A DNA stretch of 64,000 nucleotides from Hyphomicrobiales bacterium (GTDB lineage Bacteria > Pseudomonadota > Alphaproteobacteria > Rhizobiales > Xanthobacteraceae), in NCBI GenBank assembly GCA_013911975.1, contig JACESF010000010.1, positions 19,937-83,936 on the forward strand. The letters run 5' to 3'. The position numbers and the translations under genes were made by a program. Under the pieces are notes generated by a model, which saw only the letters and a list, made by a program, of their open reading frames with translations, searched no databases and had not been told where the DNA came from. How positions within the stretch are numbered: the first letter of the stretch is position 1; each line of letters begins with the position of its first letter. Shown in pieces: positions 36,076 to 46,641 of the stretch.

Positions 36076-38154
36076 TCAGCCTCGCGAGACGGGCCCACGT
36101 CCGAGCAGGGTGGCCATTTCCGCCTCGAGGTCGTCGAACGGATCGGCCTCCTTCGCCGCAGGAGCGGGAGCCGCCTCGGCCGCCGCCTTCTTTTCGGCGT
36201 CCTTCTCCTCGGCCTCCTTGGCGGCGCGGCGGGCGGCTTCCTCCGCCTCCGCCTCGCGGGCGAGGGTCAGTTCGAGCTGGCGCACCAGATCGGCTTCCAG
36301 GCCGAGGTCCGGCGCCGCGACAACCGGGGGCACCGGCGGCGCGACAGGCGGGGCCGGCGGCTGGGCCGGACGCACGTCGCGCGGCAGCGGACGGACGGAC
36401 GGGGGCGGCGTGATCCCGGCGCGCATGACGGGCGAGAACCGGGCCGGGCCGATCCGGGGCGCCTGCCGGACGGGCGGGGCCGCATCGGCCGGCGCATCGG
36501 CGGGGGCGCCAAGCGCCTCGCCCAGCGAGGATTCCAGCCGCTTGGCCAGGTCGCCGATCTGCGGCTCGGTGCGGGTCTCGGCGGCGGGCCGGGGCGGGCG
36601 GCTGATGCTGAACATCGGCACGCGGCGGAAGGGCGACGAGGCGGGCGCATCCGGCTCCGCCGTCGCGGCGGCCGGGGTGTCCACTTCGGGCACGGGCGTC
36701 AGGGGCATTTCGGGAAGCACCGGGGCCGCCGGAGCGGTGACGATCGGGGCCTCCATGGCGGCCACGGCCGGCGCTTCCGGTTCGGGCTGCGCCTGGACCG
36801 GCGGCTCCAGCGTCACTTCAGGCGCGGCCGGGGCTTCGGCCGCCGCGGGTTCGATTCCGGCATCCGGGGCGGACGGCTGCACATCCGGCGCGGGGGCGGC
36901 GGGGAAGGTCGGTTCCTGGAAGGTCGATCCCTGGAAAGTGGGCTCCTGGAACGCGGACTCTCGGAAGCTCGGTTCCTGGGGAGCCGGTTCCTGGGGAGCC
37001 GGTTCCTGGAACGAAGACGCCTGGAACGTCGGCTCCTGGAACGAGGGTTCTTGGAACGCGGATTCCTGGACCGGGGGTGCGGCCTGGGAAACGACCGGCT
37101 CCGCCGCCGCAGGGGCTTCGTCGGCCGTGATCGCGTCAGCGGGGGGCACCGTGGCAAGGCTCTCCGAAACCGGCGCCGCCGAGGCAGTGTCCGCCGTCTC
37201 CGGCGCGGGTTCGCTCACGGCGGTTTCCGTGTCGGCAGGGGTGATGTCGAACACGGGGAGCGCGCTGGAGGCGGGCTTCACGTCGTCCGTCTCGGCCGCG
37301 ACTAGCGGCGCAACGACGGGTTCAGAGGCGGCGGCCGGTGGCTGCTCCGGCGCCGTGACCGGGGCCTCGGACCGCTGGCGGGCCTCCGCGCCGAACACGG
37401 ACGGGCGGGCCGGCTTGTCTTCCGCCGCGGCCGAGCGGCCGAGGCCGAGGCCTGAGGCGGCGACGCCCGCGCCCAGGGCCGCGGGTCGCGCGAATCGCTC
37501 GGCGACGCCCGAGAGCGGGCGCGCCGGGCGGGCGGTGGCGTCTTCCTCGGTGCGCAGGGGGCGCCGGGACGGCAGGGGGCGACGGGTCTCGGTGGCCGAT
37601 CCTTCCGGCCGCGCGGCGAATGCGGCGCGGGGCGCGGGCGCCTCCGGGGCCTCGGGCGCGGCGGGGGCCGGTTCCTCGGCGTCCGGCTTGGCCTCGGGCG
37701 TGATGGCGTCGAGTTCCGCCTCGACGGGGGGCGCGGATAAGGCGGCGGGCGTGGGGCGCCGGCTCAGGGCCTCGCGGGCCGGAGGCTCGCGCAGCGCGGG
37801 CGTCTCGCGGGCAGCCGTGTCGCGCAGGGCCGGCATCTCGCGGGGCGCGGCCGCTGTCTCGCGGGCGGCCCGGCCGATGGCCGGCTCGACGACGATATCC
37901 GTGGTGCCGCCGACCAGAAGGAGGTGTTCCACCTCGTCGCGGCGCACCAGGACGAGGCGCCGCCGCGGGTCCACGGCCACGCTGTCCACCACGGCCAGCC
38001 GGGCCTGGCGGGAGCGCAACATGCCGCCGCCTCCGCCGCCGCTGAGCCGCCGCACGATGAGAACGGTCAGCCCGAGCAAGGCCGCGATCACGACGGTGGC
38101 GATGGCCACCCTGACGGGCAGATCGAGCTGCGCTCCGAGCAGATCCTGCAACAT
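36076..38154 (-). CDS. FliO-like membrane protein with long Pro/Ala/Glu-rich tail
   Basis: The 692-aa protein has a membrane helix at about 14-36 and then a small FliO-like domain at 44-92 (LRSRQARLAVVDSVAVDP..RLVLVRRDEVEHLLLVGG). FliO assists assembly of the flagellar export gate. The following 550 residues are low-complexity, Pro/Ala/Glu-rich and probably disordered, with 11 pentapeptide repeats (FQEPx type) at about 361-415. The end has a charged coiled-coil segment and DPFDDLEAEMATLLGR. No flagellar genes are nearby, so a flagellar role is only suggested by the domain. Cell-envelope or polarity roles are alternatives. Confidence 0.72.
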   Translation of the reverse strand: MLQDLLGAQLDLPVRVAIATVVIAALLGLTVLIVRRLSGGGGGGMLRSRQARLAVVDSVAVDPRRRLVLVRRDEVEHLLLVGGTTDIVVEPAIGRAARETAAAPREMPALRDTAARETPALREPPAREALSRRPTPAALSAPPVEAELDAITPEAKPDAEEPAPAAPEAPEAPAPRAAFAARPEGSATETRRPLPSRRPLRTEEDATARPARPLSGVAERFARPAALGAGVAASGLGLGRSAAAEDKPARPSVFGAEARQRSEAPVTAPEQPPAAASEPVVAPLVAAETDDVKPASSALPVFDITPADTETAVSEPAPETADTASAAPVSESLATVPPADAITADEAPAAAEPVVSQAAPPVQESAFQEPSFQEPTFQASSFQEPAPQEPAPQEPSFRESAFQEPTFQGSTFQEPTFPAAPAPDVQPSAPDAGIEPAAAEAPAAPEVTLEPPVQAQPEPEAPAVAAMEAPIVTAPAAPVLPEMPLTPVPEVDTPAAATAEPDAPASSPFRRVPMFSISRPPRPAAETRTEPQIGDLAKRLESSLGEALGAPADAPADAAPPVRQAPRIGPARFSPVMRAGITPPPSVRPLPRDVRPAQPPAPPVAPPVPPVVAAPDLGLEADLVRQLELTLAREAEAEEAARRAAKEAEEKDAEKKAAAEAAPAPAAKEADPFDDLEAEMATLLGRGPVSRG
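36911..37075 (-). repeat. 15-bp minisatellite, 11 in-frame copies, inside the FliO-like gene
   Basis: Eleven consecutive 15-base units with the core GGxTCCTGGAAxG (plus strand) run from 36911 to 37075; two adjacent copies starting at 36971 and 36986 are identical. They encode pentapeptides of the form [AST]FQEP. Copy-number changes would keep the reading frame. Confidence 0.9.
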
Positions 38155-38370
38155 TACGTCTCCTCTTTGCCGCCTGAGGTACCCGCCGCGGGCGTCAAAA
38201 TCCAGCCGGGCTCATCGGGCAGCATATGCGCGTGGGGCATAGGCTCCGTGCGCGAAGAAATTCTTGACCATCTGGTCCATAAATCAATCAATGCCGTAAC
38301 TTTGCGTTAATTTTCGGGAATCGGCAGCGGGGCATCGGGGCACTTCGCGGCGCGACAATGAGGAAACCCT

Positions 38371-40917
38371 ATGGCGAGTGAGGCGCGCGAAGATGGCGCG
38401 GAGAAGGTGGCTGGTTCCCGAAAGGTGCGTCTGGTCGGTTCGCAGCGGTGGCTCGTTGGAGGCGCGGCGTTCGCCGGCGGACTGATCGCCGCCTTGTTCC
38501 AGGATGCGGGCGGCGCGGCGCTGACGGCGCTGCTGGCCGGGCTCGCGGCCATCGGCGTCTTCTCGGTGATCACCACGGCCGTCCGCTTCCTGCGTGGCGA
38601 GGAGCGGCGCAGCGACGACCTGAGCCGCACGCTACTCAACGCCACCTCCGACGCCGTGGCGCTGGTGGAGAATGGCGACGAACTGGTCCAGGCCAATGCC
38701 GCCTATCTGCGCCTGAGCCGCAGCCGGGAAGGGCAGTCGCCCACCCCCGATCGCTTCCTCAACCGCATTCCCGGTGCCCAGGCCAATGTGGCGGCGCTGC
38801 TGCGCTCCATCGCCGACGGCAGCCAGGGCATGCAGTCCTTCCCGTTCGATTCCGATCCCTCGGGACGCCGCCTCCTGGTGGGCGTCCATCCCCTGGACGG
38901 CCTCAAGCGCGTGCTGTGGGTGCTGAGCCTTGCGGACGCCGGGGGCGCGAAGGTGGGCAGTGTGCCGGCCGAGACCCGTGCCAAGCCTGCCGCCGTGTCC
39001 GGCGCTGCGGCGCCCGTCGGCATCGATTCGGATGCGGCGGTCCAGCTCATGGCCTTGTGGGAAGCCGCGCCCGTGGGCCTCATGCTCATCAGCCCGGAGG
39101 AGGGGCGGCTCGCCAACGGGACATTGGCGCGCTGGCTCGGCTACGACCTCGCGGAATGGGGCGGCGCGGGCGTCGCGTTCTCCGAACTGTTCGACGGGGC
39201 GAGCCAGCCCGCCGTGGTGAAGGCGCTTGCGGCAGGGCAGGGCGCCCCAGTGAGCCTCGACGTGGACCTGATCCGCCGGGATGGCGGCCTGTGGCCGGCG
39301 CATGTCTGGATCTCGGGCCGCCCCGGCGAGGTGTGCGTCCTTGCCGCCGTGGCCCGGGAGGCCATGCCTGCCTCCCGGGCGCCGGTGGCGGCGCCGGCCC
39401 TCGCCGGCGGCAGCGAGGCGGCCTTCTTCACCCGCTCTCCCCTCGCCATGGCGAGCGTGGACCGGACGGGCCGGGTGGTCGAGGCCAATGGCAGCTTCAC
39501 CCGCCTGTTCGCGGGCGCCGGGCTCGCCGTCATCGGCGCGAAGCTGGAGCGGCTGGTGGTGGAGCGGGACGCCACCGCCGTGGACCGGCTCCTGAAGGAC
39601 ACCGCGTCCGGGCAGGCGCCCGTGACGCCCGTGGAGGCGGCGATCGCCGGGGAGGGCGGGCGCTCCGCGCGCCTCTACGCGGCCCTGCTCGGCCCGGGCG
39701 CCGCCGGGGTGGCGGTCTATGCGGTGGACATGACCGCCCAGCGCTCCCTGGAGGCCCAGTTCGCCCAGTCCCAGAAGATGCAGGCCATCGGGCAACTGGC
39801 GGGCGGCGTCGCGCACGACTTCAACAATGTGCTGACCGCCATCCTCGGCTATTGCGACCTCCTGCTGGCCAATCACCGGCCCAGCGACCCGTCCTTCCCG
39901 GACATCATGCAGATCAAGCAGAACGCGAACCGCGCGGCGGGGCTGGTGCGCCAGCTCCTCGCGTTCTCGCGCCGCCAGACCCTGCGCCCGCAGGTGATCC
40001 ACCTGCCGGATGTCCTCTCCGACCTCTCCATGCTGCTGCGCCGGCTCATCGGCGAGAGCATCGACCTGAAGGTGGAGCACGGCCGCGACCTGTGGCCGGT
40101 GAAGGTGGACGTGAACCAGTTCGAGCAGGTCATCGTGAACCTCGCGGTGAACGCGCGAGACGCCATGCCCGGCGGCGGCCAGCTCACGCTGCGCACCCTC
40201 AACGTTCCGGCCCAGGATTGCGGCCGTTACGGCGACGGCGAAACCCTGGCGCCCGCGGACTATGTGCTCATCGAGGTGGGTGATTCGGGCACCGGCATAC
40301 CGCCCGAGATCATGGACAAGATCTTCGAGCCGTTCTTCTCCACCAAGGAAGTGGGGAAGGGGACGGGGCTCGGCCTCTCCACGGTCTATGGAATCGTGAA
40401 GCAGACCGGCGGCAGCATCCTGCCCGCCAGCGAGTTGGGCCGGGGCACGGTCTTCCGGGTCTTCCTGCCGCGCCACGTGGCGGGGGCGGAGGATGTGCCC
40501 GCGCCGGCCCTGGAAGCGGATGTCCGCCCCGCGCCGGACCTCACCGGCCAGGGCACCATCCTGCTGGTGGAGGACGAGGACGCGGTGCGCGCCTTCGCGA
40601 CCCGCGCCCTGACGGCGCGCGGCTACAACGTCATCTCCGCGGCCAGCGGCGCCGAGGCGCTCGAAGCCATGGACCATGCGGGGGCGCGGGTGGATCTCGT
40701 CATCTCCGACGTGGTGATGCCGGAGATGGACGGGCCGACCCTGCTGAAGGCGCTGCGAGCGCGCGATCCGGGGCTGAAGGTCATCTTCATCTCCGGCTAT
40801 GCGCAGGAAGCGTTCGGCAAGAATCTCGCCGAGGGGGAGAAGTTCGCCTTCCTGCCGAAGCCCTTCTCGCTGAAGCAGCTGGTCGCCGCCGTGAAGGACG
40901 CCACCACCGGCGGCTGA
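38371..40917 (+). CDS. cckA: Cell-cycle hybrid histidine kinase CckA
   Basis: The 848-aa protein has two membrane helices at about 28-45 and 50-68, PAS-like sensor domains (about 82-210 and 340-455), and a HisKA domain with the phospho-His482 in [14 protein letters not shown]. The ATPase domain has [14 protein letters not shown], GDSGTGIP and [12 protein letters not shown] boxes, and a receiver domain has phospho-Asp780 ([13 protein letters not shown]). In alphaproteobacteria CckA passes phosphate through ChpT to CtrA, controlling cell cycle and motility. Domain order and the AHDFNN box fit CckA well. GAGGAA lies before the ATG. chpT and ctrA are not in the window. Confidence 0.95.
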   Translation: MASEAREDGAEKVAGSRKVRLVGSQRWLVGGAAFAGGLIAALFQDAGGAALTALLAGLAAIGVFSVITTAVRFLRGEERRSDDLSRTLLNATSDAVALVENGDELVQANAAYLRLSRSREGQSPTPDRFLNRIPGAQANVAALLRSIADGSQGMQSFPFDSDPSGRRLLVGVHPLDGLKRVLWVLSLADAGGAKVGSVPAETRAKPAAVSGAAAPVGIDSDAAVQLMALWEAAPVGLMLISPEEGRLANGTLARWLGYDLAEWGGAGVAFSELFDGASQPAVVKALAAGQGAPVSLDVDLIRRDGGLWPAHVWISGRPGEVCVLAAVAREAMPASRAPVAAPALAGGSEAAFFTRSPLAMASVDRTGRVVEANGSFTRLFAGAGLAVIGAKLERLVVERDATAVDRLLKDTASGQAPVTPVEAAIAGEGGRSARLYAALLGPGAAGVAVYAVDMTAQRSLEAQFAQSQKMQAIGQLAGGVAHDFNNVLTAILGYCDLLLANHRPSDPSFPDIMQIKQNANRAAGLVRQLLAFSRRQTLRPQVIHLPDVLSDLSMLLRRLIGESIDLKVEHGRDLWPVKVDVNQFEQVIVNLAVNARDAMPGGGQLTLRTLNVPAQDCGRYGDGETLAPADYVLIEVGDSGTGIPPEIMDKIFEPFFSTKEVGKGTGLGLSTVYGIVKQTGGSILPASELGRGTVFRVFLPRHVAGAEDVPAPALEADVRPAPDLTGQGTILLVEDEDAVRAFATRALTARGYNVISAASGAEALEAMDHAGARVDLVISDVVMPEMDGPTLLKALRARDPGLKVIFISGYAQEAFGKNLAEGEKFAFLPKPFSLKQLVAAVKDATTGG

Positions 40918-40929
40918 GGGACACGGGAC

Positions 40930-40950
40930 GGCCCGCCGGACAGGCGGGCC
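40930..40950 (+). terminator. Hairpin terminator after cckA
   Basis: A perfect 8-bp stem GGCCCGCC / GGCGGGCC with a 5-base loop begins 12 bases after the stop and is followed by ATTCTG. The T-run is poor. Confidence 0.65.
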
Positions 40951-41239
40951 ATTCTGTCGCAGCTTCCCCGGGGGAGGGGCCGCTCCTCTCCATCGCAATG
41001 CAGCATGACGGCGCCGGCAAAGCTTCTGGCATACATAATGCCGAACTTCGCGAGGCCAGGCGGCCACACCTAAAAGTGGTTATTTTGCGACGCGATAGGT
41101 CCAGAACGGTGGAGCCGGGTCAGGTCGCACTTGCCTCCCATCTGGCGCTGCGATAAGCCTCGCGTGTTTCGAATTCCTCCAACCGAGGCCGGCGCGGTAA
41201 CGCTTCATGCGGATCGCCCAAGCGCCCCGAGGTGCGGAC
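40951..41239. other. Leader/promoter region of the nuo operon
   Basis: About 290 bases upstream of nuoA with no gene. An AT-richer patch near 41030-41100 is the likeliest promoter area, but no box pair with good spacing can be named. The nuo promoter must lie here, because cckA ends in a hairpin. Confidence 0.45.
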
Positions 41240-41605
41240 ATGAATCTGCTGCTGCAAGACTACCTTCCGGTGGTGATCTTCATCGGGGTGTCCCTGGTGA
41301 TCGGACTGGCGCTGCTGGTCTCGCCCTTCCTGGTGGCCTACAGCAATCCGGACCCGGAGAAGCTCTCCGCCTACGAGTGCGGCTTCAACGCCTTCGACGA
41401 TGCGCGCATGACCTTCGACGTGCGCTTCTACCTGGTCTCCATCCTCTTCATCATCTTCGACCTGGAAGTGGCCTTCCTGTTCCCCTGGGCGATCTCGTTC
41501 GGGGCCCTTGGGGATCTCGGCTTCTGGTCCATGATGATCTTCCTCGGCGTGCTCACCGTCGGGTTCATCTATGAGTGGCGCAAGGGAGCACTCGAATGGG
41601 ATTGA
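41240..41605 (+). CDS. nuoA: NADH-quinone oxidoreductase subunit A
   Basis: The 121-aa complex I membrane subunit has three helices. The signature loop [21 protein letters not shown] lies between helices 1 and 2 near the quinone tunnel. The ATG at 41240 gives the usual length. The last 10 bases overlap nuoB. First gene of the 14-subunit operon. Confidence 0.97.
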   Translation: MNLLLQDYLPVVIFIGVSLVIGLALLVSPFLVAYSNPDPEKLSAYECGFNAFDDARMTFDVRFYLVSILFIIFDLEVAFLFPWAISFGALGDLGFWSMMIFLGVLTVGFIYEWRKGALEWD

Positions 41606-42180
41606 CCCCTTCCGCGACGAAGCCTCTGGTGGCCCCCGCCCCCAAGGGCCTCGTCGATCCGTCCACCGGCCGTCCCATCGGCGCGGACGACCCCTTCTAT
41701 CGCGAGATCAACGCGGAGCTGGCCGACAAGGGCTTCCTCATCACCACCGCGGACGATCTCATCACCTGGGCGCGCACCGGCTCGCTCATGTGGATGACGT
41801 TCGGCCTCGCGTGTTGCGCGGTGGAGATGATGCAGGTCTCCATGCCGCGCTATGACGTGGAGCGCTTCGGCTTCGCGCCGCGCGCCTCGCCGCGCCAGTC
41901 GGACGTGATGATCGTCGCCGGCACGCTGACCAACAAGATGGCCCCGGCCCTGCGCAAGGTCTACGACCAGATGCCGGAGCCGCGCTACGTCATCTCCATG
42001 GGCAGCTGCGCCAATGGCGGCGGCTACTACCATTATTCCTATGCCGTGGTGCGCGGATGCGACCGCGTGGTGCCCGTGGACATCTATGTCCCCGGCTGCC
42101 CGCCGACCGCCGAGGCGCTGCTCTACGGCGTCCTGTTGCTGCAGAAGAAGATCCGCCGCATCGGGACCATCGAACGCTGA
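41596..42180 (+). CDS. nuoB: NADH-quinone oxidoreductase subunit B
   Basis: The 194-aa complex I subunit carries the terminal [4Fe-4S] cluster N2. The ligands are the tandem Cys of [11 protein letters not shown] and the Cys of [10 protein letters not shown] and VPGCPP. The ATG at 41596 overlaps the nuoA end by 10 bases and has AAGGGAG upstream. Confidence 0.97.
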   Translation: MGLTPSATKPLVAPAPKGLVDPSTGRPIGADDPFYREINAELADKGFLITTADDLITWARTGSLMWMTFGLACCAVEMMQVSMPRYDVERFGFAPRASPRQSDVMIVAGTLTNKMAPALRKVYDQMPEPRYVISMGSCANGGGYYHYSYAVVRGCDRVVPVDIYVPGCPPTAEALLYGVLLLQKKIRRIGTIER

Positions 42181-42235
42181 TCGGGCCAGAGGGTTCGCCG
42201 CCGGGTTCGCCCCGGGCGGCGTGAGGGACAAGCTG

Positions 42236-42862
42236 ATGGACGAGACCCTGAAGGACCTCGCGGTCCACATCTCCGGCCTGCTGGGCGCGGCCGTGCGCGG
42301 CTACCGGATCGCGTTCGGCGAGCTGACGCTGGACGTGGAGCGCACGGAGATCGTCAAGGTGGCGACCTTCCTGCGGGACGATCCGAGCTGCCTGTTCACC
42401 ACCATCATCGACGTGTGCGGCGCCGACTATCCGGCGCGCGAGGCGCGGTTCGAGGTCGTCTACCACCTGCTGTCCATGAAGCAGAACGTGCGGATCCGCC
42501 TGAAGGTGGCCGTGGACGAGGCGGCGACCGTGCCGTCCATCTGCGGGGTCTTCCCGGGCGCCAACTGGTTTGAGCGGGAGGCCTACGACATGTACGGCAT
42601 CCTGTTCACCGGCCATCCCGAGCTGCGCCGCCTGCTCACCGATTACGGTTTCGACGGCCACCCGCTGCGCAAGGACTTCCCGCTCACCGGCTTCGTCGAG
42701 GTGCGCTACGACGACGAGGCGAAGCGCGTGATCTACGAGCCCGTCCGTCTCGCCCAGGAGTTCCGCAATTTCGACTTCCTCTCCCCCTGGGAAGGCGTCG
42801 AATATGTGCTGCCCGGCGACGAGAAGGCGTCCGGCCAGCCCGGCGCGCCCAAGGCCGGCTGA
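42236..42862 (+). CDS. nuoC: NADH-quinone oxidoreductase subunit C
   Basis: The 208-aa 30-kDa-type subunit sits in the peripheral arm of complex I. The signature [22 protein letters not shown] is present, with [12 protein letters not shown] following. It is not fused to nuoD. Start ATG 42236, with AGGGA about 7 bases upstream; an in-frame GTG at 42221 is possible. A 55-base gap after nuoB is unremarkable. Confidence 0.96.
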   Translation: MDETLKDLAVHISGLLGAAVRGYRIAFGELTLDVERTEIVKVATFLRDDPSCLFTTIIDVCGADYPAREARFEVVYHLLSMKQNVRIRLKVAVDEAATVPSICGVFPGANWFEREAYDMYGILFTGHPELRRLLTDYGFDGHPLRKDFPLTGFVEVRYDDEAKRVIYEPVRLAQEFRNFDFLSPWEGVEYVLPGDEKASGQPGAPKAG

Positions 42863-42873
42863 AGGAGCGACCC

Positions 42874-44082
42874 ATGGCCCACACCCTCGACAGCCCCCGG
42901 CCCGCCGCTCCGGTCCGCAACTTCCAGATCAATTTCGGTCCGCAGCATCCGGCCGCCCACGGCGTGCTCCGCATGGTGCTGGAGCTGAACGGCGAAGTGG
43001 TGGAGCGGGTCGATCCGCATATCGGCCTCCTGCATCGCGGCACCGAGAAGCTGATCGAGGCCAAGACCTATCTCCAGGCCGTGCCCTATTTCGACCGCCT
43101 GGACTATTGCGCGCCCATGAACCAGGAGCACGCCTACTGCCTGGCGGTGGAGCGGCTGCTGGGCATCGAGGTGCCCAAGCGCGCGCAGCTCATCCGCGTG
43201 CTCTATTCCGAGATCGGGCGGCTGCTCTCGCACCTGCTGAACGTCACCACCTTCGCCATGGACGTGGGCGCGCTCACCCCGCCGCTGTGGGGCTTCGAGG
43301 CGCGCGAAAAGCTCATGATGTTCTATGAGCGCGCCTCCGGCAGCCGCATGCACGCGGCCTATTTCCGGCCGGGCGGCGTGCACCAGGACCTGCCCAAGAA
43401 GCTGGTCGAGGACATCGGCACCTTCTGCGAGACCTTCCCGGACCTGCTGGACGACCTGGACAACCTCGTCACCGGCAACCGCATCTTCAAGCAGCGCACC
43501 GTGGACATCGGCGTGGTCTCGCTGCAGGACGCCATGGCCTGGGGCTTCTCGGGCGTGATGGTGCGTGGCTCGGGCGCGGCCTGGGATCTGCGGCGCGCGC
43601 AGCCCTACGAATGCTATTCGGAACTCGACTTCGACATCCCGATCGGCAAGCACGGCGACTGCTACGACCGCTACGTGGTGCGCATGGAAGAGATGCGCCA
43701 GTCGAACAAGATCATGCAGCAGTGCGTGGCGCGCCTGCTGACGGAAGAGGGCCCGGCCCATTCCCTGGACCACAAGGTCACGCCCCCCAAGCGGGGCGAG
43801 ATGAAGCGGTCCATGGAAGCACTCATTCACCATTTCAAACTATACACGGAAGGCTTCCACGTGCCGGAAGGCGACGTCTATGCCGCCGTGGAGGCGCCGA
43901 AGGGTGAGTTCGGCGTCTATCTGGTGGCGGACGGGACCAACAAGCCTTACCGCTGCAAGATCCGCGCGCCCGGATTCGCCCACCTGCAAGCCATGGACTT
44001 CCTTTGTCGCGGGCACATGCTCGCCGACGTCTCGGCGGTGCTGGGCTCCCTCGACATCGTGTTCGGGGAGGTGGACCGGTGA
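42874..44082 (+). CDS. nuoD: NADH-quinone oxidoreductase subunit D
   Basis: The 402-aa 49-kDa-type subunit forms much of the quinone-binding cavity with NuoB. The N-terminus [13 protein letters not shown] carries the quinone-site His, followed by [14 protein letters not shown] and [18 protein letters not shown] lies before the ATG. Its TGA overlaps the next ATG by one base (TGATG). Confidence 0.97.
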   Translation: MAHTLDSPRPAAPVRNFQINFGPQHPAAHGVLRMVLELNGEVVERVDPHIGLLHRGTEKLIEAKTYLQAVPYFDRLDYCAPMNQEHAYCLAVERLLGIEVPKRAQLIRVLYSEIGRLLSHLLNVTTFAMDVGALTPPLWGFEAREKLMMFYERASGSRMHAAYFRPGGVHQDLPKKLVEDIGTFCETFPDLLDDLDNLVTGNRIFKQRTVDIGVVSLQDAMAWGFSGVMVRGSGAAWDLRRAQPYECYSELDFDIPIGKHGDCYDRYVVRMEEMRQSNKIMQQCVARLLTEEGPAHSLDHKVTPPKRGEMKRSMEALIHHFKLYTEGFHVPEGDVYAAVEAPKGEFGVYLVADGTNKPYRCKIRAPGFAHLQAMDFLCRGHMLADVSAVLGSLDIVFGEVDR

Positions 44083-44471
44083 TGCGTATTTCCTGCAAGT
44101 CCCTTCTGTCCGTCGGCGCCCTGCTGTGCGCCGGACTTCCGGCCCTGGCGGCCGATCCCATCATGATCATGCCCTCTCCCATGGTGGTTCAGACCCCCGT
44201 GGAAGTGGTGGTGCCGGTCGTGCCCGCGCCTCCGCCTGTCGCGGTGGTGGTGGAGCGGATGACCGTGTACCAGCTGCTGGAAACCGGCTGGACCCCCGTG
44301 AGCGCAGCTATCATTCCCGAGAGCGGCGTGCCGGGCACCCAAGGCGCCTTCGCCCACGTGGATGGCAAGGCGCTGCGCCTCTACAAGGGCGGCGTCTATG
44401 CCGATTGCGGCATCGCCCGGGTGGGCGGCGCCTACAATGACTGTCGAATCCTGACCCCGGGAAGCCGCTGA
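44082..44471 (+). CDS. Small exported protein inserted between nuoD and nuoE
   Basis: The 129-aa protein has a clear signal peptide ([23 protein letters not shown], cleavage before ADP) and then a Pro/Val-rich stretch (about 30-58: VVQTPVEVVVPVVPAPPP). A compact domain with two Cys follows (YADCGIARVGG and YNDCRIL). No family is recognised. Both ends are joined to the nuo genes by TGATG overlaps, so it is translated with them. Mature NuoD and NuoE are cytoplasmic, whereas this protein should be periplasmic; any link to complex I is inference from position. Confidence 0.8.
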   Translation: MRISCKSLLSVGALLCAGLPALAADPIMIMPSPMVVQTPVEVVVPVVPAPPPVAVVVERMTVYQLLETGWTPVSAAIIPESGVPGTQGAFAHVDGKALRLYKGGVYADCGIARVGGAYNDCRILTPGSR

Positions 44472-45334
44472 TGTCCGTCCGCCGCCTCGCTGCCGTCCAG
44501 CCCGAGAGCTTCGCCTTCACGGCGGAGAACGAGGCATGGATTGTTGGGCAGATCGCCAAATACCCCGAAGGCCGGCAGGCGAGCGCGGTGGTTCCGCTGC
44601 TGTGGAAGGCGCAGGAGCAGGCGGGCGGCTGGCTGCCCGAGCCCGCGATCCGTGCCGTGGCCGAGCGCCTCGGCATGGAGCACATCCGTGTGCTCGAGAT
44701 CGCCACCTTCTACACCATGTTCAACCTGGAGCCGGTCGGGCGCCACTTCGTCCAGCTCTGCGGCACCACGCACTGCATGATGCGCGGGTCCGAGGAGCTG
44801 AAGGACGTCTGCCGCAGCAAGATCGGGCCGGAGCGTCACGTTTCCGAGGACGGCGCGCTCTCCTGGCTTGAAGTCGAGTGTCTCGGCGCCTGCGCGAACG
44901 CGCCCATGGCCCAGATCAATTACGACTATTACGAAGACCTGACGCCGGACAATTTCGCCAAGCTGCTCGACGATCTGCGCGCGGGCCGTCCGGTGAAGAC
45001 GGGTTCGCAGGTGGGCCGCCTGGCCTCCTCGCCCGAGCTGGGCCTCACCAGCCTCACCGATCCCTCGCTCTATACCCGCGGTCCCTCCGCCGGCAGCGTG
45101 ACCGCCGAGACCCCGGATCTCCAGGAGGCCGGGCGCGTCAGCACCGCCGCCGCGACCCCCGGCGATCCGCTCGCGGCCGCCTCGGCCCGCGAGGAGAAGG
45201 TGATCAACGGCCAGGACACGCGCGAGAAGCGCGAAGAGGTGGCCGCGGCCGCCCAGGCCAGCAGCCCCGATGTGACCGGCAGCAAGCGCGAGGCGCCGAA
45301 GACCGGCACCGGCGTGCGCGACCCGGAGGAGTGA
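44471..45334 (+). CDS. nuoE: NADH-quinone oxidoreductase subunit E
   Basis: The 287-aa 24-kDa-type subunit of the NADH-oxidising module has a thioredoxin-like fold. [2Fe-2S] cluster N1a is bound by the Cys residues in LCGTTHCMMRG and ECLGACANAP. The core ends near 172; the last 115 residues are an Ala/Glu/Ser-rich, low-complexity extension of a kind also seen in other alphaproteobacterial NuoE proteins. Start ATG 44471 overlaps the previous stop (TGATG). Confidence 0.96.
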   Translation: MSVRRLAAVQPESFAFTAENEAWIVGQIAKYPEGRQASAVVPLLWKAQEQAGGWLPEPAIRAVAERLGMEHIRVLEIATFYTMFNLEPVGRHFVQLCGTTHCMMRGSEELKDVCRSKIGPERHVSEDGALSWLEVECLGACANAPMAQINYDYYEDLTPDNFAKLLDDLRAGRPVKTGSQVGRLASSPELGLTSLTDPSLYTRGPSAGSVTAETPDLQEAGRVSTAAATPGDPLAAASAREEKVINGQDTREKREEVAAAAQASSPDVTGSKREAPKTGTGVRDPEE

Positions 45335-45337
45335 GCC

Positions 45338-46639
45338 ATGCTCCAGGACAAGGACCGTATCTTCACCAACCTCTATGGCGCCCACGATTTCGGCCTGAAG
45401 GGCGCGCTGATGCGCGGCAACTGGGACGGGACCAAGGGAATCCTGGAGAAGGGCCGCGACTGGATCATCAATGAGATGAAGGCGTCCGGCCTGCGTGGTC
45501 GCGGCGGCGCCGGCTTCTCCACGGGCCTCAAATGGTCCTTCATGCCCAAGCAGTCGGACGGGCGGCCCCACTATCTGGTGGTGAACGCCGACGAATCCGA
45601 GCCGGGCACCTGCAAGGACCGGGAGATCATGCGCAATGATCCCCATACCCTCATCGAAGGCTGCCTGATCGCCTCCTTCGCCATGGGCGCCCACGCGGCC
45701 TACATCTATGTGCGCGGCGAATTCATCCGCGAGCGCGAGCGGCTTCAGGCGGCCGTGGACCAGGCTTATGAGGCGCGCCTCATCGGCAAGGACAACATCC
45801 ACGGCTACCCGTTCGATCTGTACGTGCACCACGGTGCCGGCGCCTATATCTGCGGCGAAGAGACGGCGCTGATCGAGAGCCTGGAAGGCAAGAAGGGCAT
45901 GCCGCGGCTGAAGCCGCCATTCCCGGCCAATATGGGCCTCTACGGCTGCCCCACCACGGTCAACAACGTGGAATCCATCTCGGTGGCGCCGGAAATCCTG
46001 CGGCGCGGCGCGGCGTGGTTCGCGGGCATCGGCCGGGCGAACAATGTGGGCACCAAGCTGTTCGGCATCATGGGCCATGTGAACACGCCCTGTGTCGTCG
46101 AAGACGCCATGGGCATCACGTTCAAGGAATTGGTCGAGAAGCACGGCGGCGGCATCCGGGGTGGCTGGGACAACCTGCTCGCCATCATCCCCGGCGGCGC
46201 CTCCTGCCCGTTGGTTCCCGCGGCCGCCTGCGAAGACCTGATCATGGACTTCGATGGCCTGCGCAGCGTGAAGTCGTCCTTCGGGACGGCGGGCTGCCTC
46301 GTCATGGACAAGTCCACGGACATTGTCCGCGCCATCACCCGCATCTCCTACTTCTTCAAGCATGAGAGCTGCGGCCAGTGCACCCCGTGCCGCGAGGGCA
46401 CGGGCTGGATGTGGCGCGTTCTCAACCGCATGGCGGAGGGCCGGGCCCAGAAGCGCGAGATCGACGTGCTGCTGGAAGTCACGACGCAGATCGAAGGCCA
46501 CACCATCTGCGCGCTGGGCGACGCGGCGGCGTGGCCGGTGCAGGGCCTGATCCGCAATTTCCGTCACGAGATCGAGAAGCGGATCGACCAGTATTCGGCC
46601 AATCCGCATTCGGACCCGGTGCCGATGGCGGCGGAGTAA
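45338..46639 (+). CDS. nuoF: NADH-quinone oxidoreductase subunit F
   Basis: The 433-aa protein is the NADH- and FMN-binding subunit of complex I. The nucleotide/FMN loop is [13 protein letters not shown]; cluster N3 ligands lie in [11 protein letters not shown] and the downstream TICALGD. GGAGGAG lies just before the ATG, 4 bases after nuoE. The stop is followed after 2 bases by a VOC-fold gene. Confidence 0.97.
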   Translation: MLQDKDRIFTNLYGAHDFGLKGALMRGNWDGTKGILEKGRDWIINEMKASGLRGRGGAGFSTGLKWSFMPKQSDGRPHYLVVNADESEPGTCKDREIMRNDPHTLIEGCLIASFAMGAHAAYIYVRGEFIRERERLQAAVDQAYEARLIGKDNIHGYPFDLYVHHGAGAYICGEETALIESLEGKKGMPRLKPPFPANMGLYGCPTTVNNVESISVAPEILRRGAAWFAGIGRANNVGTKLFGIMGHVNTPCVVEDAMGITFKELVEKHGGGIRGGWDNLLAIIPGGASCPLVPAAACEDLIMDFDGLRSVKSSFGTAGCLVMDKSTDIVRAITRISYFFKHESCGQCTPCREGTGWMWRVLNRMAEGRAQKREIDVLLEVTTQIEGHTICALGDAAAWPVQGLIRNFRHEIEKRIDQYSANPHSDPVPMAAE

Positions 46640-46641
46640 GC

